Below, piece by piece: positions 25,687 to 33,449 of a DNA stretch of 56,762 nucleotides. The notes under the pieces were generated by a model. It was given only the letters and a program-made list of their open reading frames with translations, did not search any database and was not told where the DNA came from. Origin of the DNA: an uncultured Treponema sp. (GTDB taxonomy: Bacteria; Spirochaetota; Spirochaetia; Treponematales; Treponemataceae); assembly GCA_947167745.1 (NCBI GenBank), contig CAMVJE010000010.1:1-56762 (forward strand), written 5' to 3'. The translations under genes were made by a program, and so were the position numbers. Numbering within the stretch: the stretch's first letter is position 1; each line of letters starts with the position of its first letter.

Positions 25687-25696
25687 GAGAAAAAAA

Positions 25697-26182
25697 ATGT
25701 CAGAACTTTCAAAAGATGAATTAAATGAACGAGTTGCAATCCTCAAAAGATTTCGCGCACTTTTAGTTCAGCAGCGTAATAAATTTCAGGAATACCTCAA
25801 TGTGCTTGAAAGCCAGGAAGGAAAAATCGAACTTGCTGACGGAGATTCAATTCTTGCACACACAGAACTTGAAAACCAGATTGTAAAAAATCTTGCCAGC
25901 CTTCAGAAAGTTATCGTTCCTATGCAGGGAATGTACAATGCCATTATGCCTGGTGTTCCAGTAGCCGATAATGCGACTGTCGAGCAACTTCAGCTTGATT
26001 TGGCCAATCTGCAGAAACAGGTTCTCGCTCAGAACGAGCGTAATAGAAATCTTCTGCAGGCGCAAATGGGTAAAATCAAAAATCAGCTGGGTGGCATGAA
26101 TCTTATGAACCCATATCGCGGAAGATCGTCTGTTTATGCCGAAAAAACAGCCGTTGGAAGCGTAATAGAATTTAATGCATAA
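25697..26182 (+). CDS. FlgN-like flagellar chaperone
   Basis: A 161-residue, almost fully helical protein (MSELSKDELNERVAILKRF, then a heptad-rich KFQEYLNVLESQEGKIEL), with the N-terminal coiled-coil pattern of FlgN, the chaperone for hook-associated proteins FlgK and FlgL. The C-terminal stretch has NPYRGRSSVYAEKTAVGSV, like the conserved C-terminus of spirochaete members. The start at 25697 is set by AGGAG 8 bases upstream; the frame opens earlier at 25619 inside fliS, but that part is a shadow. Co-transcribed with fliS. Confidence 0.8.
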   Translation: MSELSKDELNERVAILKRFRALLVQQRNKFQEYLNVLESQEGKIELADGDSILAHTELENQIVKNLASLQKVIVPMQGMYNAIMPGVPVADNATVEQLQLDLANLQKQVLAQNERNRNLLQAQMGKIKNQLGGMNLMNPYRGRSSVYAEKTAVGSVIEFNA

Positions 26183-26184
26183 AA

Positions 26185-26218
26185 GGAGTTCTTACCTCGT
26201 CTCCTGCGAGGTTACTCC
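26185..26218. terminator. Nested hairpin between flgN and the convergent DUF2400 gene
   Basis: AGGAGT..ACTCCT encloses ACCTCG-TCTCCTG-CGAGGT. It covers the 3' end of the DUF2400 gene (stop at 26192-26194). There is no long T run, so termination strength is uncertain. Confidence 0.5.
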
Positions 26219-26965
26219 TAGTCCAAAAAGGGCAAAATCTGCTTTTACAGGGTCGCCGGGAAAAATCTCAGCGACTTTTTTTGTCAGTTCAAGAGCTGTT
26301 TTCAAGTTCGCCGACTTTGACTTGATTAGCCCCAGTTCATTTGACTGCCGCATCACATGAGTATCCAGTGGCATCAACAGGTCTTTTTTTGAAAACCATT
26401 TCCACAAGCCAAGATCCACCGGAGAATTATCCCTCACCAGCCAGCGCAAAAGCATATTCACTTTTTTAGCAGCCGAATCTTTTGAATGGGGCAAGAGGGC
26501 GCAATCACAGGGGAAAGCAGAGGCAATCACCTGATGAAGATAGATCTTTTCATTTTTTTTCTGCCCTGTACTCACCTTTTTTAGTTCTTCTTTCCAAAAA
26601 TTTTTAAAATAAGTGCCAATTGTTTCGCTTTCTTCGAGAATTTTCTTCATATTATCAAAAAAGAGTCGCATGTCAGTGTTTGTGTACATACGATAGAAAG
26701 AGGCTTTGTTTTCCGGGAAAAAATCTTTGTACTTCTGATTTAAAATCCAGTCGACAGGAGAAGAACCTGCTGCGTTTAAGATTGATTCTACATGAGAGAG
26801 GATTTGCTCACGGCGACCAAAGGCAAGGTTCGCCGCGATAAAAGCAACAGTCTCAGCCGTGCGCTCGTCTTTGTAACGGTGCATGAACTGAGAGGGATCT
26901 TTTTTAAGAAAATCCGCTGACTCATACTTTTGAGCCAGCGAAATTAACTTTTCGGATAGTTCCAA
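26192..26965 (-). CDS. DUF2400/TIGR02757 family protein
   Basis: A roughly 257-residue helical protein of the TIGR02757 family, found in spirochaetes and Bacteroidetes. HRYKDERTAETVAFIAANL and FGRREQILSHVESIL near the N-terminus and WFSKKDLLMPLDTHVMRQS with LGLIKSKSANLKTALELT near the C-terminus are the conserved blocks; the latter resembles the helix-hairpin-helix end of DNA glycosylases, and a nucleic-acid role is possible. The frame runs on upstream to 27457, but that part is antisense-frame shadow of the OmpA gene. A TTG at 26965 with TGGA upstream is the best start, 13 bases after the OmpA stop. Confidence 0.78.
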   Translation of the reverse strand: MELSEKLISLAQKYESADFLKKDPSQFMHRYKDERTAETVAFIAANLAFGRREQILSHVESILNAAGSSPVDWILNQKYKDFFPENKASFYRMYTNTDMRLFFDNMKKILEESETIGTYFKNFWKEELKKVSTGQKKNEKIYLHQVIASAFPCDCALLPHSKDSAAKKVNMLLRWLVRDNSPVDLGLWKWFSKKDLLMPLDTHVMRQSNELGLIKSKSANLKTALELTKKVAEIFPGDPVKADFALFGLGVTSQETR

Positions 26966-26978
26966 AATAATTCCAGAA

Positions 26979-29900
26979 CTATTTGTTGAGGATGAATTCA
27001 ACGCGGCGGTTTTTCCATGCGTTGTCTTTGTCCCCTCGGGCGGCAACAGGCTGGCGGCCACCACGACCAACTGCAGAAAGTCTGTCGCCTGCAACCCCGT
27101 AACTCTTGAGCTTATTCTTAACGAATTCTGCACGCTCCTTCGAAAGTGGCTCAAGAGCGAGACCATGTTTGTTTGTAGTCTCTTCTTCTTCGGTGCCAGT
27201 AACAGAATTAGCGTGTCCTTCAACAGTAACAGTGTAGTTCTTGAACTTGTTGAGAATCTGGGCGATTCGTTTAAGAATTCGCTCGTTGTTCTTTGCCTGA
27301 GCCTCTGTGATACCAGGCTTAGTAACCTTTCCGTTTGCATCAAGAACTTGAACATTGAAGTCTGCGGCATCCTGTCGGAAAATGATTGACGGAACTGCCA
27401 TCTTGAGAACATCTCCGACTCGGATAACGAGAATATCAATCTCAATCTTACCTTCAACTGTGCTTGTCATGCCAAGTGTATCTGTAACAGTGAATGTGTA
27501 CGGATAATCCATTGCAGACTGTACAAGTTCACCATTATTACCACGACCATCCCAAACTATGCGCTCTGTAATAGAAGATTTTCCACTTGTTGACCAGAAC
27601 GGTTTGTTATTCGGGTCTTTAATGACAAACGACCAGTTCTTAAGCGGTACAACATCATTACCCTTAAGCTGAATATACAAATCATCGTTCTCGCCGTCGT
27701 TATCCGGAGAGAAGAACTGTGGCGCTGTTTTAACAGTGAGCTGTGGCGGTGTGACTGAACAGATGAAGAGTGAAGAATTAACATCAATTTCATTACCCTT
27801 AGCATAAACCATCTTGAGTTTAGCGGTAAATGCGCCTTCTGTAATCTTGTTTTCCGAATCCATTCCATTCCATGTGATTTCAGCAGGAATATCTTTCTGA
27901 TCTTTATCGCTCCAAGATTTAACGATTTTTCCTTCTGGAGTAACGATAGAAACGCTCCATGACTCAACTCCATCTTTGAGAGTAGGTCGAATTGAGAGTT
28001 TCTGAGTATCGAGGAAGCCGTCTCCATTGGGACTGAATGCATCATTCTCGGCCGTAATGTAGGCTTTTGCCTCACGGGTATCAATTCTGATGTTTGCGAT
28101 TTCTGCGCTTCCCTTATTTCCTGCAACATCTTCAGATGCAAATACCATGCGGTAAGTGCCGTCTTCAACTTTATTGCCAGAAGCATCGGTGCCATTCCAT
28201 TCAACTTTCGCTGGAACTTTACCCTGCCAGCTGTAAGTACGGACAACCTGATTCTTTGAATCGTAAATCGTTGCCGTCCATTTGTCTTCTGCCGAACTTT
28301 CAGCATCGATTTTAAGAGAATCTTTCTTACTGTCTCCATCCGGAGAGAATAATGTGTAGCTGGTTTTAAGGCTGACACTTGGAGCAACAGTATCGATAAT
28401 GAATGCCTGAGTAGAAGCCTTTGCCTCGCTTCCGTTTGCAGATTTTGTTGAAAGAGTTGCAACATATTTTCCGTCAGCACAGCGTTCACCGTTTGTAGCA
28501 AGACCGTTCCAACTGACAGATGCAGGAAGAGATGTTCCCTTCTGCGTCCAGACAGTTTCGTTTTTAGCATTCTTAATTTCGATTGTGTATTCGTTGACTC
28601 TACTGCCTGCTTTTACAAGCGGCGAAAGTTTAACTGAAGCTCTTGCCTTGTCACTTGCAGCCGGGTTGAATGCAAGCGGACTTGCAGCAAGGAGAATTTC
28701 AGTCTTGCTGGTATCAAGAGCAATTTCACTTGTACTTGTCTCAGAAGAGTTTCCTGCCAAATCCGTAGCAGAGAGAGTGTATTTGTATTTTCCATCTGGA
28801 AGAAGCGATCCGGAGTCATCAAGACCATCCCACTCAACAGTAGCCGGTGGGAATGAACCGAAATTGTACTCACGGACAGACTTGCCTTCTGAATTAATGA
28901 TACGACCAACCCAATTTTCAACAGGTGCGCCAGTTTTTACGGCAACATCCTGGGTAATAATCATTGCATCAAGGTTACCGTCACCATCAGGAGAGAATGT
29001 TGGACTTGACTGCTTGACTTTTGCAGCCGGCGGAGTTTTATCCAATGTGAATTCTGGAGATTTAACGAGATCAGGTATAAAGCCATTTGAGTATTTTGCA
29101 GAAACAACTGCCTGATACAAACCTTCCGGAGCTTCAGAACCAGAATCAGTTTTACCGTCAAATGAAATTCGGCTTGGAGGATTATCAGTACCATTGTAAG
29201 TCTTTACGACAGTTCCTTTATCATCGGTAATCTTGACAGCCCATTCAACGAGTTTGTTTACAGATTTTGCATCAGGAACAGGAATCTTAACAAGGAATGA
29301 AATCGTATCATTTATGCCGTTTCCGTTAGGAGAGAAATACTTGCTGCCGGCAATTGAAATGTTTGTAGCCGGTTTATCAGCAGAATAGATGATGTTTGTA
29401 ATCTGAGCAGGGTTAGAATCATTGCCAGCCCGATCCGTTGCACTCACTTTATATGAGTAAACGCCATCTGGCAAAGGAGCACCCTTGTCGTCAGAGCCGT
29501 TCCATTCAAAACTGAGCGGTTGACTTGAAGTCCATTTATATGTGCGAACAATTTTTCCTGTTGCGTCCGAGAATACACCCGTCCACAAATCTTCAACAGA
29601 ACCGCTCTGCTTAACAGAAAGAACAGGTTTTGAACCTTCTCCAAACATCTTTTCTGAAGCTGAAGGCTGAACAAGATTAACTTCCGGCGGTGTATTATCA
29701 ACAATTACGACCAGTTTGCCTGTAGACGCTGTATTTCCGTTGTCATCTGTTGCGGTAGCATAGTAGTAATAAGTTCCATCAGGTGCAACTTCACCAGAAT
29801 CCATAATACCGTTCCAGACAACTGTTGAAGGAACAGTTACGCCTGACTTAGGAGTAACCAAAGCCTTCCAGAATGTTTTGAAAGTAACTTTTGTTTCTCG

Positions 29901-30119
29901 TTTTTCTTTGTTACCGATAGTTCGAACGACCTGGCCTTTATCGTTTTCAATAATTAAAGCCCAGTCTTTTACATATCGTTTTTCCTTAATTTTGAAAGGA
30001 ATCTCCAGAACATCCTGCTTACCATCGTTGTTAGGAGAAATATAAACAGGACCTTTCTCTGCAAAAAGAGCTCCAGAAACAAGAGCTGCCAATGTAAATG
30101 CAAGAACTGATTTTTTCAT
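26979..30119 (-). CDS. Large FlgD-Ig repeat protein with C-terminal OmpA peptidoglycan-binding domain
   Basis: A 1046-residue exported protein (signal peptide to about residue 20, ALFA). It consists of about eight beta-rich repeats of 110-120 residues resembling the FlgD Ig-like domain. Each has a calcium-loop-like SPNGDG/SPDGDG motif (ISPNNDGKQD, FSPNGNGIND, FSPDGDGNLD, FSPDGDSKKD, FSPNGDGFLD, FSPDNDGEND; one is degenerate as FNPAAS), then W-V-x-x-I and VxWNGxDxxG...DGxYxY blocks. The last 120 residues are an OmpA-like domain (VTVEGHANSVTG, LSKERAEFVKNKL, GRGGRQPVA, NRRVEFIL). It probably tethers outer membrane and wall. TAA of the upstream barrel gene abuts its ATG. Confidence 0.88.
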   Translation of the reverse strand: MKKSVLAFTLAALVSGALFAEKGPVYISPNNDGKQDVLEIPFKIKEKRYVKDWALIIENDKGQVVRTIGNKEKRETKVTFKTFWKALVTPKSGVTVPSTVVWNGIMDSGEVAPDGTYYYYATATDDNGNTASTGKLVVIVDNTPPEVNLVQPSASEKMFGEGSKPVLSVKQSGSVEDLWTGVFSDATGKIVRTYKWTSSQPLSFEWNGSDDKGAPLPDGVYSYKVSATDRAGNDSNPAQITNIIYSADKPATNISIAGSKYFSPNGNGINDTISFLVKIPVPDAKSVNKLVEWAVKITDDKGTVVKTYNGTDNPPSRISFDGKTDSGSEAPEGLYQAVVSAKYSNGFIPDLVKSPEFTLDKTPPAAKVKQSSPTFSPDGDGNLDAMIITQDVAVKTGAPVENWVGRIINSEGKSVREYNFGSFPPATVEWDGLDDSGSLLPDGKYKYTLSATDLAGNSSETSTSEIALDTSKTEILLAASPLAFNPAASDKARASVKLSPLVKAGSRVNEYTIEIKNAKNETVWTQKGTSLPASVSWNGLATNGERCADGKYVATLSTKSANGSEAKASTQAFIIDTVAPSVSLKTSYTLFSPDGDSKKDSLKIDAESSAEDKWTATIYDSKNQVVRTYSWQGKVPAKVEWNGTDASGNKVEDGTYRMVFASEDVAGNKGSAEIANIRIDTREAKAYITAENDAFSPNGDGFLDTQKLSIRPTLKDGVESWSVSIVTPEGKIVKSWSDKDQKDIPAEITWNGMDSENKITEGAFTAKLKMVYAKGNEIDVNSSLFICSVTPPQLTVKTAPQFFSPDNDGENDDLYIQLKGNDVVPLKNWSFVIKDPNNKPFWSTSGKSSITERIVWDGRGNNGELVQSAMDYPYTFTVTDTLGMTSTVEGKIEIDILVIRVGDVLKMAVPSIIFRQDAADFNVQVLDANGKVTKPGITEAQAKNNERILKRIAQILNKFKNYTVTVEGHANSVTGTEEEETTNKHGLALEPLSKERAEFVKNKLKSYGVAGDRLSAVGRGGRQPVAARGDKDNAWKNRRVEFILNK

Positions 30120-31223
30120 TTACTCTTCTCCCCACAAAATAACTTCCGGTGCCTTTGTATCAGCAAGACCGAGATTTAAAAGAGCGCCGGCACTGACTGC
30201 GTTTACATTTTTGTAAAGCTGTTTCCAAGAACCTGAAACCGTCATATCACTTTCGTCCCATCCGTGCTTTGCCATATAAGAACCAGATTTTGATTTAAAC
30301 AGGAATTTGAAACTAACTCCAATTGAAGGCATGAGATTTTTAGCCTCGTTTGCAAATTCCTGGGTATCGAACTGCCATGAAGAAGAGATTTTAAGAAAAT
30401 CCCAAAGCTGAAGCTGAAGCCCCATATCAAAAACAAAATTCTGGAATGCAGGGAAAGAAAAATCAAATGAAGAGCCTAAATCCATGATATCAGTCTTAAC
30501 AAGGGTTGCTGCAATACCGGTACGAATCGTAGCAAGTCCTGGCCATGTCTCAGACTCAGGCAGACTTGTCTCACCATTCCTGATTGCTTTTGCAGTTTTA
30601 ATTCCAACAGTGTCTTTTCCGCCAGAATAAACCTTACCGATATTGTTCATCGAAACACCAAAACGAAGGTTCTTCATAAAAAACAAATCACCAAAGTTGT
30701 AGAAAGCACCAAAAGCCAGACTTGCAGTCCAGTCAGAATGAACTACATCGCCGTAAAGAAGGCCAAAATTTCCGGTCATACCGACAGAAACCTGATCAGT
30801 AATATCTTTTGAAAGGCCACCGGTAAAATTGATGCTGTTACCGATTGGCATGTCAAAAAACTCCGTCCAAACTCCCTGAAACAAAAGAGTTGAAACGCAC
30901 CAGCGCGACGGAATAAGAAGCCCCAGCTGAGCCGCACCTCCAAGAGAATTATCACCTTTTTGATAATCCTTGTTCGAATTGACAAAAAGTGTTCCGGCAA
31001 CATCAAGAGTGATTCGCTGCTCCCAGGCAGTAAGAGCCGGATTATTAATAATTGATGCCGGCGTAACACCAAATATTCCACCGCCAGCTGCTGAATTTGC
31101 TCCCGTCATAAGCTGAGGTTCAGTCAGTCTGAGAACATTCTGACCTCCGGCTGGTGGATTATAAGCAAACAAATTCGCACCAAGAATAACGGCTGCGAAG
31201 ATTGCTCCCAGATTTTTTTTCAT
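30120..31223 (-). CDS. Predicted outer-membrane beta-barrel protein (UPF0164/PorV-like)
   Basis: A 367-residue protein with a signal peptide (MKKNLGAIFAAVILGANLFA). The mature N-terminus has FGVTPASIINNPALTAWEQ, the NPA element shared by FadL/PorV-like and treponemal UPF0164 barrels, then alternating amphipathic strands such as ITLDVAGTLFVNS, QLGLLIPSRW and FRFGVSMNNIGKV-type segments. The last residues do not end in the classical aromatic. ATG at 31223 is chosen because GGAGG lies 5 bases upstream. It is the first gene of the unit with the FlgD/OmpA giant. The family assignment is tentative. Confidence 0.7.
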   Translation of the reverse strand: MKKNLGAIFAAVILGANLFAYNPPAGGQNVLRLTEPQLMTGANSAAGGGIFGVTPASIINNPALTAWEQRITLDVAGTLFVNSNKDYQKGDNSLGGAAQLGLLIPSRWCVSTLLFQGVWTEFFDMPIGNSINFTGGLSKDITDQVSVGMTGNFGLLYGDVVHSDWTASLAFGAFYNFGDLFFMKNLRFGVSMNNIGKVYSGGKDTVGIKTAKAIRNGETSLPESETWPGLATIRTGIAATLVKTDIMDLGSSFDFSFPAFQNFVFDMGLQLQLWDFLKISSSWQFDTQEFANEAKNLMPSIGVSFKFLFKSKSGSYMAKHGWDESDMTVSGSWKQLYKNVNAVSAGALLNLGLADTKAPEVILWGEE

Positions 31224-31236
31224 AAAATCCTCCACA

Positions 31237-31261
31237 GAAAAAACCGGCTTTAATGTCCGGT
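31237..31261 (-). terminator. Terminator-like hairpin in the leader of the barrel gene
   Basis: Minus strand ACCGG-N9-CCGGT followed by TTTTTT, placed between the promoter and the GGAGG. It could attenuate transcription of the outer-membrane unit. Confidence 0.5.
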
Positions 31262-31295
31262 GATTCCTATTTTCTTTTTTGAAAATACATTCCTA

Positions 31296-31345
31296 TAATA
31301 ACGGATATAAAAATATTTGTCAGTAAATGAAATTAAAATACTTAT
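31296..31345 (-). promoter_or_regulatory. Promoter of the barrel-FlgD/OmpA unit
   Basis: Within this stretch the minus strand has CTGACA, a 17-base spacer and TATTAT, upstream of the leader hairpin. The leader to the ATG is about 70 bases. Confidence 0.6.
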
Positions 31346-31419
31346 AAAATCTAAAATCCCCTTTATGAACATAGCCTTAAATCATTGACTTTATAGGAAT
31401 AATTCTGCATATTTAAAGT

Positions 31420-32952
31420 ATGTCAAATAAAGAATCTTTCATTCAAAAACTCTTAGGCTCTCTGCTTGGCGGAAACGATGCTGAAGCAAATAAAAAAAAG
31501 CAGCTTAAAAATATAGCAAAAAATCTTTCAAAAACACATTTTAAATTTTATAAAGCAAGCGCAGATCAGGCATTACCTCTTTTAGGAAAATTCTTTTTTG
31601 ATTTATACAAGACACTTTCAAGTTCCCAGACTCTGTTCAACAGTCAGCAGAATCCAAACTATTACAAAAATATCATCATAACTTCTTCACTTTCAGATAA
31701 TCAGAAGCAACTTATAGAAAGTCTTTCCGAAGAATCAATTCAGGAACAGTCAAAAAGCATGGATTTTAAGCAGCTGAAAGAAAAAATTAAGGGTGACATT
31801 TCCACCTTTCTTTCAGAATTTGACCAGGCAAGAGTTCAGCAGATTGACAATCTTCATCAGAAGCTCCAGGTTTTCAAAAATCTCTGCTGTTTCGATTATT
31901 ATTTCGTACTCAAAAAGTTCGATTCATCAATTAGAGAAAATGAATTCAACCGCAGTCCTAAATTTAACCCGATCGATGCATCATATATCGCAGATGACCT
32001 CAAAGATTTTCTCTCGCTCATTTATGCAATTCCTTCAGGAGCAGACTGGAATGATCTGCTTCAGCTTCTTAAGGCAATGCGTGGCGGGAACGAACCAATC
32101 AAAGCCGGTCAGTGGGCAAAACTCGTAGCAAGATTCAATCAGCTCAAGGCTGAAAAAGTCTTCGAGATGATTATCCAACTTACTACAAAGGATCCTCTCT
32201 ACGAAGTAAACTACGAAGAAAAACGTGAACAGATTGTTGAAGCATACATCGAAAAAACCCGTACTGATGCGCAGACATGCCTCAACAAACTGGAAAATGC
32301 CCTTAAAAATTCAAAAAATGACGGGCTTCTTTCTCAGATTTTTGGAACTACAAGTATTGATTCACTACAGAACTACACGGACGAACAGAGTGCTTATTTC
32401 ACCAAAAAGAATCTCGGTGGCTTTGAATACACTAAACCACTGAACTACCTTAAAGCCTTCCTTTTGGAATATGTAAAACGAGATATACGCTCTTATGCTG
32501 ACCTCGTTCTCATTCGTGGTAAATGGACAACCAGCCCACTTTCAACCGAAATGAGTGATGCCTACAATGCCCTTTTGGAATACTCAGAAAAAATTAGCAT
32601 TTTCGACAAAAACCTCTCTGAAGAAGAAGGTGAATACGGTATCAAATTAAAGACCCTTCTGCCCAGAGCTGACCGCGACAAAGAAGCTGCCGGTATTATA
32701 AAAACAGTCCTTAGGGACAATAATTCCCTAGCCCGTGAATACATCGTAGGCACAACAAAAATGCTCATTGTTTTCGGAAAAAATACAAAACTTCTGCTCG
32801 AAGACTATCAGAAACAAAGACCAGAAATGCTTACAAACTGGAAAGAACTGGATCGATTCGCTGAAAAACCAATAAAAGAACTCAGCGTTGAAGTTTACAA
32901 AAAAATTTACCTTATTGTTCAGCTTATACAGGGATTAATCGGTAACAACTAA
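31420..32952 (+). CDS. Spirochaete-conserved cytoplasmic protein (possibly DUF5312), function unknown
   Basis: A 510-residue, highly charged helical protein without signal peptide or membrane span. The N-terminus FIQKLLGSLLGGNDAEANKKKQL and the C-terminus VEVYKKIYLIVQLIQGLIGNN are hydrophobic-periodic helices. I recognise no enzymatic motif; the overall pattern recalls the treponemal DUF5312 family, which I cannot confirm. The ATG at 31420 lies 4 bases after a TATTTA box, with TTGACT about 19 bases further up, so the transcript may be leaderless. It stands alone, convergent with the A24 peptidase gene (8-base gap). Confidence 0.8.
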   Translation: MSNKESFIQKLLGSLLGGNDAEANKKKQLKNIAKNLSKTHFKFYKASADQALPLLGKFFFDLYKTLSSSQTLFNSQQNPNYYKNIIITSSLSDNQKQLIESLSEESIQEQSKSMDFKQLKEKIKGDISTFLSEFDQARVQQIDNLHQKLQVFKNLCCFDYYFVLKKFDSSIRENEFNRSPKFNPIDASYIADDLKDFLSLIYAIPSGADWNDLLQLLKAMRGGNEPIKAGQWAKLVARFNQLKAEKVFEMIIQLTTKDPLYEVNYEEKREQIVEAYIEKTRTDAQTCLNKLENALKNSKNDGLLSQIFGTTSIDSLQNYTDEQSAYFTKKNLGGFEYTKPLNYLKAFLLEYVKRDIRSYADLVLIRGKWTTSPLSTEMSDAYNALLEYSEKISIFDKNLSEEEGEYGIKLKTLLPRADRDKEAAGIIKTVLRDNNSLAREYIVGTTKMLIVFGKNTKLLLEDYQKQRPEMLTNWKELDRFAEKPIKELSVEVYKKIYLIVQLIQGLIGNN

Positions 32953-32960
32953 GACTCAAG

Positions 32961-33443
32961 TTAAAAGAGAACATTAAACAGCAGGCTTGAAAGCACAGCC
33001 CCGAATGTTATAAACGGTACAAATGGTATCGCAAAAATCGGGCGGTGCATGGTCTGCTTTTTTTTATATTTTTCCATAATCGCAAGAAGAAGATAATAGA
33101 GAACACCCGATAAAGCTGCAAAAACCGTAGCGATGATATTCATATAGAATCCGGTATAAAGGGCCGAAAACATTCCAAAAAAGACATCTCCAAAGCCAAG
33201 TTCATCTCCACTCAGAACCCTTGTTCCGAAATAAACAAGAAATGAAGTTCCAAGGGCAAGGAGCATGTTTTCAGCGAATGAAATAAAAGGTGTTTTCAAA
33301 AAGAGAAAACGAGCACAGAGAAGAATCAGGCTTCCTAAAAATACAAGAGGAAGTGATATTCTGAATTTCCTACAGTCCATAACTGACAAAGGAAGGGCAA
33401 ATAAAATATAAAGACCGCTGAGGATAAGTAATTCCAGACTCAT
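32961..33443 (-). CDS. A24-family prepilin peptidase-like membrane protein, short form
   Basis: A 160-residue polytopic protein with about six hydrophobic segments. The two aspartates of A24 peptidases can be placed: one in LSVMDCRKFRIS after the first span, and the GxGD motif in DELGFGDVFFGMF near residue 80. It lacks the N-terminal methyltransferase domain, so it is a preflagellin/TadV-like short form. No pilin or type II secretion gene is nearby. It starts 6 bases after the acidic-repeat protein and probably shares its transcript. Confidence 0.8.
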   Translation of the reverse strand: MSLELLILSGLYILFALPLSVMDCRKFRISLPLVFLGSLILLCARFLFLKTPFISFAENMLLALGTSFLVYFGTRVLSGDELGFGDVFFGMFSALYTGFYMNIIATVFAALSGVLYYLLLAIMEKYKKKQTMHRPIFAIPFVPFITFGAVLSSLLFNVLF

Positions 33444-33449
33444 TCTTTA

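Noticed and set aside
26966..27457. Upstream extension of the DUF2400 frame
   Set aside because: It lies wholly inside the OmpA-giant gene in another frame, and the peptide is low-complexity with no conserved sequence.
27557..28570. A 337-codon minus-strand frame
   Set aside because: Same strand but shifted frame inside the FlgD/OmpA repeat gene; composition is that of an out-of-frame shadow.
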